DNA of 64,000 bases from Saccharothrix sp. ALI-22-I (GCF_001984175.1 NZ_MTQP01000068.1:806001-870000); one strand, 5' to 3'. Positions 26,378 to 35,735 are shown, numbered from the stretch's first letter. The notes: generated by a model from the letters alone, not told the origin. Made by a program: numbers and translations.

Positions 26378-29300
26378 CCGCCGTGGTGGAAGCGACGTTG
26401 GAAGCGGGCACCTACGAGGTGCTGCGGGCCCGGCTGGCCGAGCAGGCGGCCGGGCTCGCCCGCCGGGCCGAAGCGCTCAACGCGCGCCGGCTGGAGGTGT
26501 TCGGCAGCGCCGAGCTGACGCTGCTGGGCACCGAGCGCATCCGCACCGAGCACAACTGCGTGCCGCGTGACGTGGTGCAGGTCGCCGGGCTCATGTTGTT
26601 CGGCTACAACGTCTTCATCGGCCTCAAGCCGGAGACGACGGTCGACGACGTGTTCTCGCTGCACCGCTTCACCCGCGACGGTGGGGCGTTCCGGTTCGAG
26701 GACGCGGCTGACGACGAGCTGCCCGGCCTGCTGCGCGACCCGCAGTTCCAACGCGATTTCGCCGAGCTGTACCGGTACTACCGGGACACCCGGCTGGTGC
26801 AGTTGCGGCGGGTCGAGGGCAAGCTGCTGGCGGTGTTCCAGACCGGCGCGCGGATCGAGGACATCCGGGTGCTGCGCTGGCAGGTCGGCGTGGACGGCAC
26901 CGTGACGTACCTGGACAACCGGGGCGAGCGCGACCACGTGTTCCCGCCGTCGCACGACTTCGAGTGGATCACGACCGGACGCGAGCACCACGTGCTGGGC
27001 CGGCACCCGCACATCTCCATCGAGGACGAGGTGTTCGTCGAGACCATCGGCGGCGACCTCACCATCAAGGTGGAGAACAACACCGAGACCGGCGAGGGCA
27101 TCTACCGGGAGCCGGTGGACGAGCCGTTGCAGTCGCTGGCCGACGGCGAGGTGCAGTACGCGCGGGTCGGCTCGCTGATCCTGCTGCGCATCCGCCCGTA
27201 CAACGAGACCGCGTGGCGGCACCTGGTGTTCAACACCCGCACCAGGTCCGTGGTGAAGCTGGACGGCATCGGCCAGGCCTGCCAGCGGCTGCCCGAGGAC
27301 CAGGGCCTGATCTTCCCCGGCGGCTACTACCTGGCCACGGGGGTCAGCAAGACGTTCGACACCCCGGTGGACGAGCTGGAGTTCGAGCGGGTCATCCGGT
27401 CCACCAACGGCGAGGACGTGCTGTACGTCTTCCACGCCCGCCGCGACGGCCGGTCGCTGCTGCTGCCGTACAACGTGATCCGCAAGGAAGTGGCGAACCC
27501 GTTGTCGTGCCACGGGTTCTCGCTGTTCGACGACGGCACGCTGGTCGTGTTCCGGGCGATGAGCGACGAGCCGACCCGCGTGCACCCGATGCAGGTGTGG
27601 CAGACGCCGTACCTGTCCGACGCCTACACCGCCGCGCAACCGGTCGGCACCGGGCCGTTGGAGCGGGTCGGGAACGCGGACCTGGTGCGCGGTATCTCCG
27701 ACTGCCTGTCGGTGAGCCGTATGGTCGGCGAGATGGCGCCGTCCGTGCCGGTGTTCGAGGACCTGATCGCGTCGTGCACCAGGGTGTTCGACGCCTACCA
27801 CTGGCTGGGCGAGGCCGAGCTGGAGGACCTGCGCACCCCGTTGACGCAGGTGCGGGCGACCGCCGAGCAGGTGCTGGACGAGTTCGAGACCGTGCAGGCG
27901 CTGACCGACCAGGCGGCGACCGCGCTGTCCGAGGCGGGCGAGCGGATCGCGTCGATGGTCCGCCGGGTGCGCGGCGAGGTGCCGACTTCCGCGGACGCGT
28001 GGGTGCGGCAGTTGGCCGACCTGCGGCAGGCGCAGGGGCACCTGGTGACGTTGAAGGAGATGCGGTACGTCGATGTGGCGCGCATCGACGAGCTGGTCTC
28101 TTCGCTGGATGAAGAGCTGGGTGAAACGGCGCAACGGGCGGTCGAGCACCTGCGCCGTGACGACGCGTTCACCGGCTACCACGAGCAGGTGGAGGCGCTG
28201 GTCGGCAAGGCGGACGGCATCCGCACAGTCGCCGAGGCCGTGCCGGTGGTCGAGGAGCTGGGCGAGCAGCAGCGCGGGCTTGAGGTGTTGACCGAGGTCG
28301 TCGGTTCGCTGGACATCGCCGACGCCACCGTGCGCACGTCGATCCTGGAACGCATCGGCGAGGTGCTGGGCGGGCTGAACCGGGCTCGGGCCACCGTGGA
28401 CGGTCGCCGGCGTGCGCTGCTGGCCACCGAGGGCCGGGCCGAGTTCGCCGCCGAGTTCGCGTTGCTCGGGCAGGCGATCACCGGCGCGTTGGCGGTCGCG
28501 GACACGCCGCAGCGGTGCGACGAGCAGCTCGGTCGGCTGCTGCTGCAACTGGAGAACCTGGAGTCGCGGTTCGGCGAGTTCGACGACTTCCTGACCCAGC
28601 TCGGCGCCAAGCGGACCGACGTCTACGAGGCGTTCTCGTCGCGCAAGCAGGCGTTGCTGGACGACCGGGCCCGGCGTGCCGACCGGCTGGCCTCCTCCGC
28701 CGACCGCATCCTGGCCGGCGTGACGCGGCGGGTCGCGTCGTTGGCGTCGTTGGACGACGTCAACACCTACTTCGTGTCCGACCCGATGGTGGCCAAGATC
28801 CGGTCGGTGGCCGACGAGCTGCGCTCGTTGGGCGATCAGGTGCGGGCCGAGGAGCTGGACGGCCGGCTGCTGGCCGCGCGGCAGGAGGCGGGTCGCTCGC
28901 TGCGCGACCGGCTGGACCTGTTCGAGGGCGAGACGATCCGGCTGGGCAGGCACCGGTTCGCGGTGAACACCCAGCCGGTGGACCTGACCCTGGTGCCGAA
29001 GGACGGCGCGCTGTCGTTCGCCATCACCGGCACCGACTTCCGTGCGCCCGTGCGCGATCCGGAGTTCGCGGACACCAAGCCGTTCTGGGAGCAGCTGCTG
29101 GTGTCGGAGACCGCCGAGGTCTACCGGGCCGAGCACCTGGCCGCGTCGATCCTGGCCGCCCACCCGCTGGACGGGCTGCACGCCGCCGTCACCGAGGACC
29201 GGTTGCTGGACCTGGTGCGCCAGGTGGCCGAGTCGCGGCTGGACGAGGGGTACGAGCGAGGCGTGCACGACCACGACGCGGCACGGATTCTGGACGTGCT

Positions 29301-31194
29301 GCTGCGGCTGCACGCGGGTGCCGGTGTGCTGCGGTACCCGCCTTCGGCTCGTGCCGCGGCGCAGTTGTTCTGGGCTGCGGCTGCCGAGGACGATCGGGCT
29401 TCGTGGTCGCGTCGGGCGGCGTCGTTGGGACGGGCGCGGGCGGCGTTCGGGCACACGGCCGCTATCGACGAGCTGTGTGCGGAGCTGTCTTCGTTGGCGG
29501 GCGATCCGTTGGCGGGTGAGTACCTGTTCGAGGAGCTGTGCAGCTCGCCGTTCGGGTTCGCGACAAGCGCCGGAGCGCGCGCTCTGGTGGACGCGTTCCA
29601 CCGGGCGTTGGGCGGGCGCAAGGAGTTCGACGAGGACCTGCGGTCGTTCAGCGATCTCGCGGTGCGGCGTCGGCTGGTGGAGGGCTGGTACGAGGCGTTC
29701 CTCGGCGGTCGAGCCGAACCTGATCTGCCGGAGGCGGTGGCCGTGGAGCTGTGCCGCGACCTGCCCCGGCACGAGTCGTCGGCGCAGCTCTCGGCCACCG
29801 TGGACGGTCTGCTCGGCACGCACCCGCGGATCGTGGACCGGAAGCTGGAGATCCGGCTGGACGAGCTGCTGACCCGGACGCGGGTGTTCCGGGAGGAACG
29901 CGTGCCCGCGTTCCGCGCCTATCAACGGCGGCGCAACGAGGTCGTGGCGTCGGAACGGGCTCGGCTGCGGCTGGACGAGTTCCAGCCGAAGGTGATGAGC
30001 GCGTTCGTGCGCAACCGGCTGCTGGACGAGGTGTACCTGCCGCTGATCGGCGACAACCTGGCCAAGCAGCTCGGCGCGTCCGGCGACGGCAAGCGCACCG
30101 ACCAGATGGGCCTGCTGCTGCTCATCTCACCGCCCGGCTACGGCAAGACGACGTTGATGGAGTACGTGGCCAACCGGCTCGGCCTGGTGTTCGTCAAGGT
30201 CAACGGGCCGTCGCTGGGCCACGACGTGACGTCGGTCGATCCGGCGGACGCGCCGAACGCCACCGCGCGGCAGGAGGTCGAGAAGATCTCGTTCGCGCTG
30301 GAGGCCGGCAACAACGTGTTGCTGTACCTGGACGACATCCAGCACACGTCACCGGAGCTGTTGCAGAAGTTCATCTCGCTGTGCGACGCGCAGCGGCGGA
30401 TGGAAGGCGTGTGGGACGGCGGCACGCGCACCTACGACCTGCGCGGCAAGCGGTTCGCGGTGTGCATGGCCGGCAACCCGTACACCGAGTCGGGGCAGCG
30501 GTTCCGCATTCCCGACATGCTCGCCAACCGTGCCGACGTGTGGAACCTGGGTGACGTGCTGTCCGGGCGCGAGGACCTGTTCGCGTTGAGCTACATCGAG
30601 AACGCGCTGACGTCGAACCCGGTGCTCGCGCCGCTGTCCACCCGTGACCGGGGTGACATCGAGCTGCTGGTGCGGATGGCGCGTGGCGAGGACGTGCGGG
30701 CGGACCGGCTCGCGCACCCTTACACGTCGGTGGAGCTGGAGCAGGTGCTGTCCGTGCTGCGGAAACTGCTGCGCGTGCAGGAGGTCGTGCTGGCGAACAA
30801 CCAGGCGTACATCGCCTCGGCCGCCCAGACCGACGCCTCCCGCGTCGAGCCGCCGTTCCAGCTGCAGGGCTCGTACCGGAACATGAACAAGCTGGCGGAG
30901 AAGGTCGTGCCGGTGATGAACGACGCCGAACTGGCCGCAGTCATCGACGACCACTACGCAGGCGAGGCCCAAACCCTCACCTCCGGCGCCGAATCGAACC
31001 TCCTCAAACTCGCCGAACTCCGCGGCACCCTCACCCCCGCCCAATCCGCCCGCTGGTCCGACGTAAAAGCCGCCTACATCCGCGCCCAAGCCCTAGGCGG
31101 CTCCGACGACGACCCCATGACCCGAGCCGTAGGCGCCGTAGGCCTCCTAGCCGACCGCGTAGGCGGCGCCCTAGACCGTCTAGCCGACCGCTAA
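26374..31194 (+). CDS. giant flotillin-associated AAA ATPase ("DNA repair ATPase" family)
   Basis: 1606 aa. The first about 560 residues are beta-rich with repeated FARDGG, HDFEWITTGRE and EDVLYVFHARRDG motifs. A long coiled-coil and helical middle spans about 560-960. A winged or helical part follows. The C-terminal AAA module has Walker A SPPGYGKTTL (about residues 1252-1261), Walker B VLLYLDDIQ (about 1313-1321) and an arginine-finger-like RFRIPDMLANRADVWNLGD. Relatives are often labelled DNA repair ATPase, but no nuclease or DNA-binding motif is visible. Coupling to flotillin argues for a membrane-linked remodelling role. Start GTG 26374 overlaps the flotillin stop. Confidence 0.85.
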   Translation: MTAVVEATLEAGTYEVLRARLAEQAAGLARRAEALNARRLEVFGSAELTLLGTERIRTEHNCVPRDVVQVAGLMLFGYNVFIGLKPETTVDDVFSLHRFTRDGGAFRFEDAADDELPGLLRDPQFQRDFAELYRYYRDTRLVQLRRVEGKLLAVFQTGARIEDIRVLRWQVGVDGTVTYLDNRGERDHVFPPSHDFEWITTGREHHVLGRHPHISIEDEVFVETIGGDLTIKVENNTETGEGIYREPVDEPLQSLADGEVQYARVGSLILLRIRPYNETAWRHLVFNTRTRSVVKLDGIGQACQRLPEDQGLIFPGGYYLATGVSKTFDTPVDELEFERVIRSTNGEDVLYVFHARRDGRSLLLPYNVIRKEVANPLSCHGFSLFDDGTLVVFRAMSDEPTRVHPMQVWQTPYLSDAYTAAQPVGTGPLERVGNADLVRGISDCLSVSRMVGEMAPSVPVFEDLIASCTRVFDAYHWLGEAELEDLRTPLTQVRATAEQVLDEFETVQALTDQAATALSEAGERIASMVRRVRGEVPTSADAWVRQLADLRQAQGHLVTLKEMRYVDVARIDELVSSLDEELGETAQRAVEHLRRDDAFTGYHEQVEALVGKADGIRTVAEAVPVVEELGEQQRGLEVLTEVVGSLDIADATVRTSILERIGEVLGGLNRARATVDGRRRALLATEGRAEFAAEFALLGQAITGALAVADTPQRCDEQLGRLLLQLENLESRFGEFDDFLTQLGAKRTDVYEAFSSRKQALLDDRARRADRLASSADRILAGVTRRVASLASLDDVNTYFVSDPMVAKIRSVADELRSLGDQVRAEELDGRLLAARQEAGRSLRDRLDLFEGETIRLGRHRFAVNTQPVDLTLVPKDGALSFAITGTDFRAPVRDPEFADTKPFWEQLLVSETAEVYRAEHLAASILAAHPLDGLHAAVTEDRLLDLVRQVAESRLDEGYERGVHDHDAARILDVLLRLHAGAGVLRYPPSARAAAQLFWAAAAEDDRASWSRRAASLGRARAAFGHTAAIDELCAELSSLAGDPLAGEYLFEELCSSPFGFATSAGARALVDAFHRALGGRKEFDEDLRSFSDLAVRRRLVEGWYEAFLGGRAEPDLPEAVAVELCRDLPRHESSAQLSATVDGLLGTHPRIVDRKLEIRLDELLTRTRVFREERVPAFRAYQRRRNEVVASERARLRLDEFQPKVMSAFVRNRLLDEVYLPLIGDNLAKQLGASGDGKRTDQMGLLLLISPPGYGKTTLMEYVANRLGLVFVKVNGPSLGHDVTSVDPADAPNATARQEVEKISFALEAGNNVLLYLDDIQHTSPELLQKFISLCDAQRRMEGVWDGGTRTYDLRGKRFAVCMAGNPYTESGQRFRIPDMLANRADVWNLGDVLSGREDLFALSYIENALTSNPVLAPLSTRDRGDIELLVRMARGEDVRADRLAHPYTSVELEQVLSVLRKLLRVQEVVLANNQAYIASAAQTDASRVEPPFQLQGSYRNMNKLAEKVVPVMNDAELAAVIDDHYAGEAQTLTSGAESNLLKLAELRGTLTPAQSARWSDVKAAYIRAQALGGSDDDPMTRAVGAVGLLADRVGGALDRLADR

Positions 31195-31245
31195 CCCTCC
31201 CGACCCCTCAACCCACCCCTACCGACCGCAGGACCCACCCGTCCC

Positions 31246-31279
31246 CAACGTTCGGAACAGCCGAGTTCAACGTTCAGGG
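31246..31279. repeat. 22-bp repeat site D (two units)
   Basis: CAACGTTC occurs at 31246 and again at 31268, exactly 22 bp apart, in a CCCAACGTTCGG then GAGTTCAACGTTCAGG context. It lies between convergent genes. The stop codon of the minus-strand gene (31269-31267) is inside the second unit. Same cores and period as the larger arrays at 51.5, 56.8 and 63.5 kb. Confidence 0.65.
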
Positions 31280-31791
31280 TTGGGCCAGTCGGGGTGTTCG
31301 CAGGCGATGCCGTCCTGGTCCCGGTCCAGGTGGTGGCGGTCCCAGCCCTCCACCTGGATGTGGGTGAGGCCCTGGTCGTGCAGCCAGTCGCAGAGGCGCC
31401 ACACATGGCTCGGGAAGCGCCACGGCACGCAGACGCCGTCGGTCACGTACGCGGGGTCGCAGTTCTCCTCCCATGGCGGCTGGGAAGAGGACGTCGTGCT
31501 CTCCGGGACGCTGGACGAGGGCGGCAGTTCGGTCGTCGTCGTGGTGGTGGCAGGCGGCGGGGCCGGCTGCGGCACGACAAGGGTGAACGCCTCGGTGAAC
31601 GTCGTGGGCCGCACCGCCTCGACCGTGGTGGTGTAGGTGGCACTCAGCACACCCGGTTCCACCGGGCTCGCGTCGACCCGGCGCACGTCCACAGGACGCG
31701 GCTCGTTCGCCACAATCGTCATCGCCACCAGCGCGCCGGCCGCGAGTAGTAGTACTACTCCGGCGAAGACAACGCTTCTGCCACTGCTCAT
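31267..31791 (-). CDS. membrane-anchored protein with excalibur-type Ca-binding end
   Basis: 174 aa. The N-terminal hydrophobic segment (about 7-27) is an uncleaved anchor or signal. A Thr/Ser/Pro-rich linker follows. The Cys-containing C-terminus ends in DRDQDGIACE, the DxDxDGxxCE excalibur motif that binds calcium in exported proteins. Other Cys pairs (EENCDP, DGVCVPW, WRLCDW) suggest disulfides. Outside the cell; ligand unknown. The ATG at 31791 is preceded by GATGAG. Confidence 0.7.
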   Translation of the reverse strand: MSSGRSVVFAGVVLLLAAGALVAMTIVANEPRPVDVRRVDASPVEPGVLSATYTTTVEAVRPTTFTEAFTLVVPQPAPPPATTTTTTELPPSSSVPESTTSSSQPPWEENCDPAYVTDGVCVPWRFPSHVWRLCDWLHDQGLTHIQVEGWDRHHLDRDQDGIACEHPDWPNPER

Positions 31792-31917
31792 CCCAGCACC
31801 CGTTCCGGACGCTCCACGGTGTCACGTGGAATCGTTCACGCCGGTAAACGCGTTACGTCCCAGTCCGTTCCGGCATCTCGAATGGGTGACGCACACCGCC
31901 GTGCGTGACACCATCGG

Positions 31918-32754
31918 ATGATGGATGTCGGCTTACTCGGACCGGGAACGGTGACGTGGCAGTTGCACGCCGACCCGGCCATGTGGGTCGCGGGCATCGC
32001 CAGCCTCTACCTGCAGGCACTGCACCCGCGCGCGGTCGCGGCGGTGGTGCAGAACTCCAACTTCCAGCAGGACCCGCTCGGCAGGCTGCTCCGCACCGCG
32101 GACTTCGTCGGCACGGTCAGCTACGGCTCGACCGAGGAGGTCGAACGGGCCGCGGCACGGGTCCGCACCGTGCACCGCACCCTGCGCGCGAAGGACGCCA
32201 CCGGCAAGAGCTTCCGCATCGACGACCCCGAGCTGCTGCTGTGGGTGCACTGCGCCGAGGTGCACTGCTTCCTCACCGTGCTCCGCCGCGCCGGCTACCG
32301 GCTCACCGACGCCCAGGTCGACCGCTACTACGACGAACAACGCCGCACCGCCGCCCTGGTCGGCCTGCACGAGGACGAGGTGCCCGGCAGCGCCCGCGAG
32401 ATGGCCGATTACTTCACCGCCGTGCTCACCGAGCTCAAGCGCACCCCGGACTCCGAAGTGGTGTACCGGTTCCTGCACCGCCCACCCGTCGACGGCGTGC
32501 TGCGCCTGGGCCTGCACGCCTACGAGCCGCTGCTAGGCCACCTCGCGTACTCCGTGCTGCCCCCGTGGGCCACCGCCCTGCACGGCCACCGCCCGTACCC
32601 CGAACCGGCCGCCACCGCCCTCCTGCACGCCGTCCGGACCGCCGCACTGCTGGTACCCGCACCGATCCGCTGGGGCGTCCCGAACGGCCACGTGAACAAG
32701 GCCATCCGCCGACTCGGCCTCCGCGTGGCACCCAGGCGGGCACTCCTCCCGTAG
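31918..32754 (+). CDS. MpaB/DUF2236-family oxygenase-like protein
   Basis: 278 aa (or 277 from the adjacent ATG at 31921). Helical protein with the family signatures LHADPAMWVAGIASLYLQALHP near the start (in parts HADPAMWVAG and LYLQALHPRA), DPLGRLLRTADFVGTVSYGS, LLLWVHCAEVHCF and a Tyr-rich RYYDEQ. MpaB-like proteins are heme oxygenases acting on hydrophobic substrates. The His residues near the start and in WVHCAEVHC are candidate heme ligands. No signal peptide. Substrate unknown. Confidence 0.82.
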   Translation: MMDVGLLGPGTVTWQLHADPAMWVAGIASLYLQALHPRAVAAVVQNSNFQQDPLGRLLRTADFVGTVSYGSTEEVERAAARVRTVHRTLRAKDATGKSFRIDDPELLLWVHCAEVHCFLTVLRRAGYRLTDAQVDRYYDEQRRTAALVGLHEDEVPGSAREMADYFTAVLTELKRTPDSEVVYRFLHRPPVDGVLRLGLHAYEPLLGHLAYSVLPPWATALHGHRPYPEPAATALLHAVRTAALLVPAPIRWGVPNGHVNKAIRRLGLRVAPRRALLP

Positions 32755-32993
32755 TCCCGTATCTCGTATCCCGTGATCCGGTAATCGCTTAACCGGACAG
32801 TCGTACGGCTCACACCGCCCATTGCCCCGAATGGCGCAGTGGAATGGCCCACTGCGACCTTTGTCGCACCGGTGCCCCCTCCCGGTTTGCTTAGCATGAA
32901 CAACGGCCAGCGCGTCGATCCGCGCCCGCCCTTTCCCGGGACCCCGAAGTCCCGAGAGCCCGAGACCCGAGCACCCCGAGAGGTTCGCAGCTC

Positions 32994-33821
32994 ATGCTGT
33001 TCCGAAAAATGCTGCCCGCAACCGCGCTGGTGACCGCCCTGTCGCTCACCGCGGCGTGCGGCGGCGCGAGCGACGACACCCTGGCAGGCAAGGCCGACGA
33101 CGGCGAACTGACCATCGGCATCCGGTTCGACCAGCCGGGTCTGGGACAGCGCAGGCTGGACGGCAAGTTCGTCGGCTTCGACGTGGACGTCGCCAAGTAC
33201 GTGGCCGCCCAGTTCGGCGTCGAGGACACCGGCATCACCTGGCGCGAGGCGCGATCCGCCGACCGTGAGGACCTGATCACGTCCGGTGAGGTGGACTTCG
33301 TGGTCGCCACCTACTCGATCACCGACAAGCGCAAGGAGAAGGTGTCCTTCGCCGGCCCGTACTTCGAGACCGGCCAGAGCGTGCTGGTGCGCTATACCGA
33401 CGAGGAGATCATCGGCCCGGAGGCGCTGAACGGCAAGAAACTGTGCTCCGTCGCCGGCTCGACGTCCGCGCAGAAGGTCAAGGAGCAGTTCGCCCAGGAC
33501 GTGGAGCTGGTCGAGTACGGCCAGTACTCCGACTGCGTCATCGCCCTGCTGGCGGGCAACGTCGACGCGGTGACCACCGACCAGGTCATCCTCGCCGGGT
33601 ACGTGGCCGAGCACCCCGAGCTGCTGAAACTGGTCGGTGAGCCGTTCACCACCGAGCGGTACGGCATCGGCCTGGCCAAGGGCGACGCCGAGGGCCGGGC
33701 GGAGGTCAGTGCGGCCATCGAGAAGATGGTCGGCTCCGGCGAATGGCGGGCCGCGCTGGAGCGCAACATCGGGCAGGCGGGCGTGCAACTGCCGGAGCCG
33801 CCCGAGGTGACCGAGAAGTAG
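32994..33821 (+). CDS. glutamate/amino-acid ABC transporter binding lipoprotein
   Basis: 275 aa with a lipoprotein signal (lipobox LTAAC). The mature domain is a type 3 solute-binding fold: GELTIGIRFDQPGLG, GFDVDVAKYVA, WREARSADRED, DFVVATYSITDKRKEKV, FAGPYFETGQSVLVR and CSVAGSTSAQKVKE. This matches GluB-like glutamate-binding proteins of actinobacteria. No permease or ATPase gene is adjacent. A TTAGCAT box lies about 100 bases upstream. Confidence 0.88.
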   Translation: MLFRKMLPATALVTALSLTAACGGASDDTLAGKADDGELTIGIRFDQPGLGQRRLDGKFVGFDVDVAKYVAAQFGVEDTGITWREARSADREDLITSGEVDFVVATYSITDKRKEKVSFAGPYFETGQSVLVRYTDEEIIGPEALNGKKLCSVAGSTSAQKVKEQFAQDVELVEYGQYSDCVIALLAGNVDAVTTDQVILAGYVAEHPELLKLVGEPFTTERYGIGLAKGDAEGRAEVSAAIEKMVGSGEWRAALERNIGQAGVQLPEPPEVTEK

Positions 33822-33829
33822 ACCCCCGG

Positions 33830-33857
33830 TTGACCAATGGCTTCGGAATGGTAGTGC
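33830..33857 (+). promoter_or_regulatory. candidate promoter of the cold-shock gene
   Basis: TTGACC (33830-33835), 16-bp spacer, TAGTGC (33852-33857). It implies a 5' leader of about 175 nt before the csp start, which is usual for cold-shock mRNAs that are regulated by their long leader. Confidence 0.45.
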
Positions 33858-34037
33858 TGAACGGGACCAACCGATACGCTCGGCCACGCAGGCCGTGGTT
33901 TCTGTGTTCGTGTCTCACGCTCGCGGAACGACACGCGGGCGTGCCGTCCCCCGGCTCAAGTTGGCGGGGGAAACGCCCCGGGACGGCCGGGGGCTGCACG
34001 GTGCAGTCCCAAGCTTCCCTGCGATGGAGGCAGGTAC

Positions 34038-34241
34038 ATGGCACTGGGCACTGTCAAGTGGTTCAACTCCGAGAAGGGCTTCGGCTTCATCGCCCAGGAG
34101 AACGGCGGGCCGGACGTCTTCGTGCACTACTCGGAGATCCAGGGTCAGGGTTTCCGCACCCTGGAGGAGAACCAGCGGGTCGAGTTCGAGATCGGCCAGG
34201 GCACCAAGGGTCCACAGGCCCAGAACGTGCGCAAGGTCTGA
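34038..34241 (+). CDS. cspA: cold-shock protein (CspA family)
   Basis: 67 aa, full family length. Single cold-shock domain with RNP1 KGFGFIAQ and RNP2 VFVHYSEI, opening [14 protein letters not shown]. It binds single-stranded RNA/DNA and acts as an RNA chaperone. RBS GGAGG at 34026-34030. Monocistronic with a long leader and its own terminator. Confidence 0.97.
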   Translation: MALGTVKWFNSEKGFGFIAQENGGPDVFVHYSEIQGQGFRTLEENQRVEFEIGQGTKGPQAQNVRKV

Positions 34242-34282
34242 TCGCGTCTGATCGTTCCAGCTCACATCGTTGATCTACGGCG

Positions 34283-34314
34283 CAGGCCCCCGACCACTCA
34301 AGGTCGGGGGCCTG
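34283..34314 (+). terminator. terminator after csp
   Basis: Perfect 13-bp stem CAGGCCCCCGACC/GGTCGGGGGCCTG with loop ACTCAA, 42 bases after the csp stop. Confidence 0.85.
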
Positions 34315-34366
34315 TCCGTGTGTGTCGTTCCGGCTTCGGGAAGCCGCTAGAAGCCGTTGGGAGCCG

Positions 34367-34678
34367 CTAGAAGCCGCGCTGGCGGGCTTCCCACTCCAGC
34401 CGCTGCATGACCCACTCGGTGGCCAGCGCCTGGGGGGATGTCTGCCGCTCGGCGGCCAGTTCCTTCAGCTGCTCGTTCGCCATCAGCTGGAGGCGGAGCT
34501 GGTAGACCTGCGCGTTGCCGAAGCTGTTGCCGCCCGCGGTCGTCTCCGCGTCCGCGGTCTCCGGCGCGAGAGCCGCCAGGTAGGACGTCAGCTCCTCGTC
34601 GGGCAGGGCTTCGTCCTGTTCGCTTGCGGGCGGGCGGTGCTTGCCCGACTTCGACCGTCCAAGGGATCCAAGAGCCAC
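34367..34678 (-). CDS. conserved hypothetical small soluble protein
   Basis: 103 aa from GTG 34678; the longer frame to 34924 crosses a strong hairpin and is rejected. A basic N-terminus (GRSKSGKHRPP) and an acidic DEALPDEEL segment are followed by about 55 residues of helix with QVYQLRLQLMANEQLKELA and ALATEWVMQRLEWEARQRG. It has no signal or membrane segment. The helix-turn-helix-like C-terminus could be a small DNA- or protein-binding domain. I do not recognise the family. Just downstream, GCCGCTAGAAGCCG repeats twice. Confidence 0.65.
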   Translation of the reverse strand: MALGSLGRSKSGKHRPPASEQDEALPDEELTSYLAALAPETADAETTAGGNSFGNAQVYQLRLQLMANEQLKELAAERQTSPQALATEWVMQRLEWEARQRGF

Positions 34679-34749
34679 GGCGGAATGGTAACGGTTGGAT
34701 TGCGGGGCAGGCCAAAGTGTGGCCTGGGTCACAGATCTGCGCATGGAGA

Positions 34750-34782
34750 GGCCCCCGCGCCAGGGGGAGGAACGCGGGGGCC
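34750..34782. terminator. strong hairpin in the 34.68-34.95 kb gap
   Basis: Stem GGCCCCCGCG/CGCGGGGGCC with a 13-nt loop. It lies between two minus-strand genes, so it probably terminates the upstream one (34951-35280). The rest of the gap shows nothing else I can support. Confidence 0.55.
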
Positions 34783-34950
34783 GGAGGGGATCTCCACAGG
34801 CGCTGACCGGGGGTGTGTCAGCAATTCGGATTGTTGCACGCGCACGTGGGCCTGGGGAGTGGGTTGACCCGAAATCTTCAGGTAGCCGATGGCGGGAACC
34901 CCGTGCCCTGGCCCGTTGTCGCACGTCGGACCGCGCCGGCAGTGATACCC

Positions 34951-35280
34951 CTATGGGGTAGTGGGGTCGTCGGGTGGGGGCTCCAGGTTCGTGATCTCGC
35001 CCTCCAGCTTCTGCACCAGATCCTCCAGGCCCGCGAGCATGCCGTCGAGCTGGCTCATCTTGTCGTTCATCAGCCGGTCGATGTCCGCCTCGATATCGGC
35101 CAGCGAGAGGCTGCCGAACAGCTCCTGCGGGTTCATCCCCGCCGCGGGAGCGGGTTCGGCCGGCTCCGGCGTCTCCGTCGCCTGCTGTTCCGTCGCCTGC
35201 CCGCCTGCCGGCGGCGGCGTGGCGGTTGCGGCATCCGCCGCCACTGGTTCCGGCGTCTGCCCCGGTACCGGTTCGGTCAT
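34951..35280 (-). CDS. acidic hypothetical protein
   Basis: 109 aa from ATG 35280, with a GGAGGG RBS on the minus strand. The N-terminal half is Pro/Ala/Thr/Glu low complexity. The C-terminal half is a helix with coiled-coil character (LADIEADIDRLMNDKMSQLDGM; in parts DIEADIDRLM and GLEDLVQKLEGEI). No signal peptide or catalytic motif. Not recognised; perhaps an oligomerising adaptor. Confidence 0.6.
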   Translation of the reverse strand: MTEPVPGQTPEPVAADAATATPPPAGGQATEQQATETPEPAEPAPAAGMNPQELFGSLSLADIEADIDRLMNDKMSQLDGMLAGLEDLVQKLEGEITNLEPPPDDPTTP

Positions 35281-35444
35281 GGGTTGCACCCTCCTAGTTC
35301 GCGTCAAGCACATCACGCGGCGCTTGACACCAAGTGGCCTACACGGAAAGTGACGCTCAGTCGCACCTGAATCACTCTCCGGGGGGCTGCGGCGGTTCGG
35401 CAGGCTCGCTTAGCCTCGCGCCAACCTCAAGTCGGGGAGGCGTC

Positions 35445-35690
35445 ATGAGCGGGTCCCTAGAAGTACGTCAGTTCCTGTGGAACCAGGACGACACGATGTC
35501 CAGGCCGGGCGGCGGTGGGGTGCCCGCCCAGCGGACCGGTGAACCATCACGGATCTCGGACGAGCAGGTGCACCGGGCCCGGCTGTCGGTGGCGCGAGGC
35601 GCCACCAGTGCCGAGGACTGTCGGCTGCTGCTCGACATGCTCGGGTTGTCACCGGGTGAGGACGGGGGCGCGCCGCCTGTGCAGCGGTAG
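35445..35690 (+). CDS. small hypothetical protein
   Basis: 81 aa from ATG 35445 with RBS GGGGAGG. Polar protein with a helical middle (ISDEQVHRARLSVARGATSAE and CRLLLDMLGL). No signal peptide. TTAGCCT about 35 bases upstream could be a -10. A good hairpin follows at 35704. Family not recognised; coding status rests on the RBS, terminator and codon bias. Confidence 0.55.
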   Translation: MSGSLEVRQFLWNQDDTMSRPGGGGVPAQRTGEPSRISDEQVHRARLSVARGATSAEDCRLLLDMLGLSPGEDGGAPPVQR

Positions 35691-35703
35691 GACGCGCGGC
35701 TGA

Positions 35704-35735
35704 TGGCCCCTCCGGGACACGTTCCGGAGGGGCCA
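35704..35735 (+). terminator. terminator after the 81-aa gene
   Basis: Perfect 12-bp stem TGGCCCCTCCGG/CCGGAGGGGCCA with loop GACACGTT, 13 bases after the stop. Confidence 0.75.

Noticed and set aside
24919-29925. Very long minus-strand open frame (1668 codons) opposite the flotillin/ATPase genes
   Set aside because: Composition is the antisense of GC-biased coding sequence (Leu/Arg/His/Asp-rich); plus-strand genes have domains, RBSs and coupled starts.
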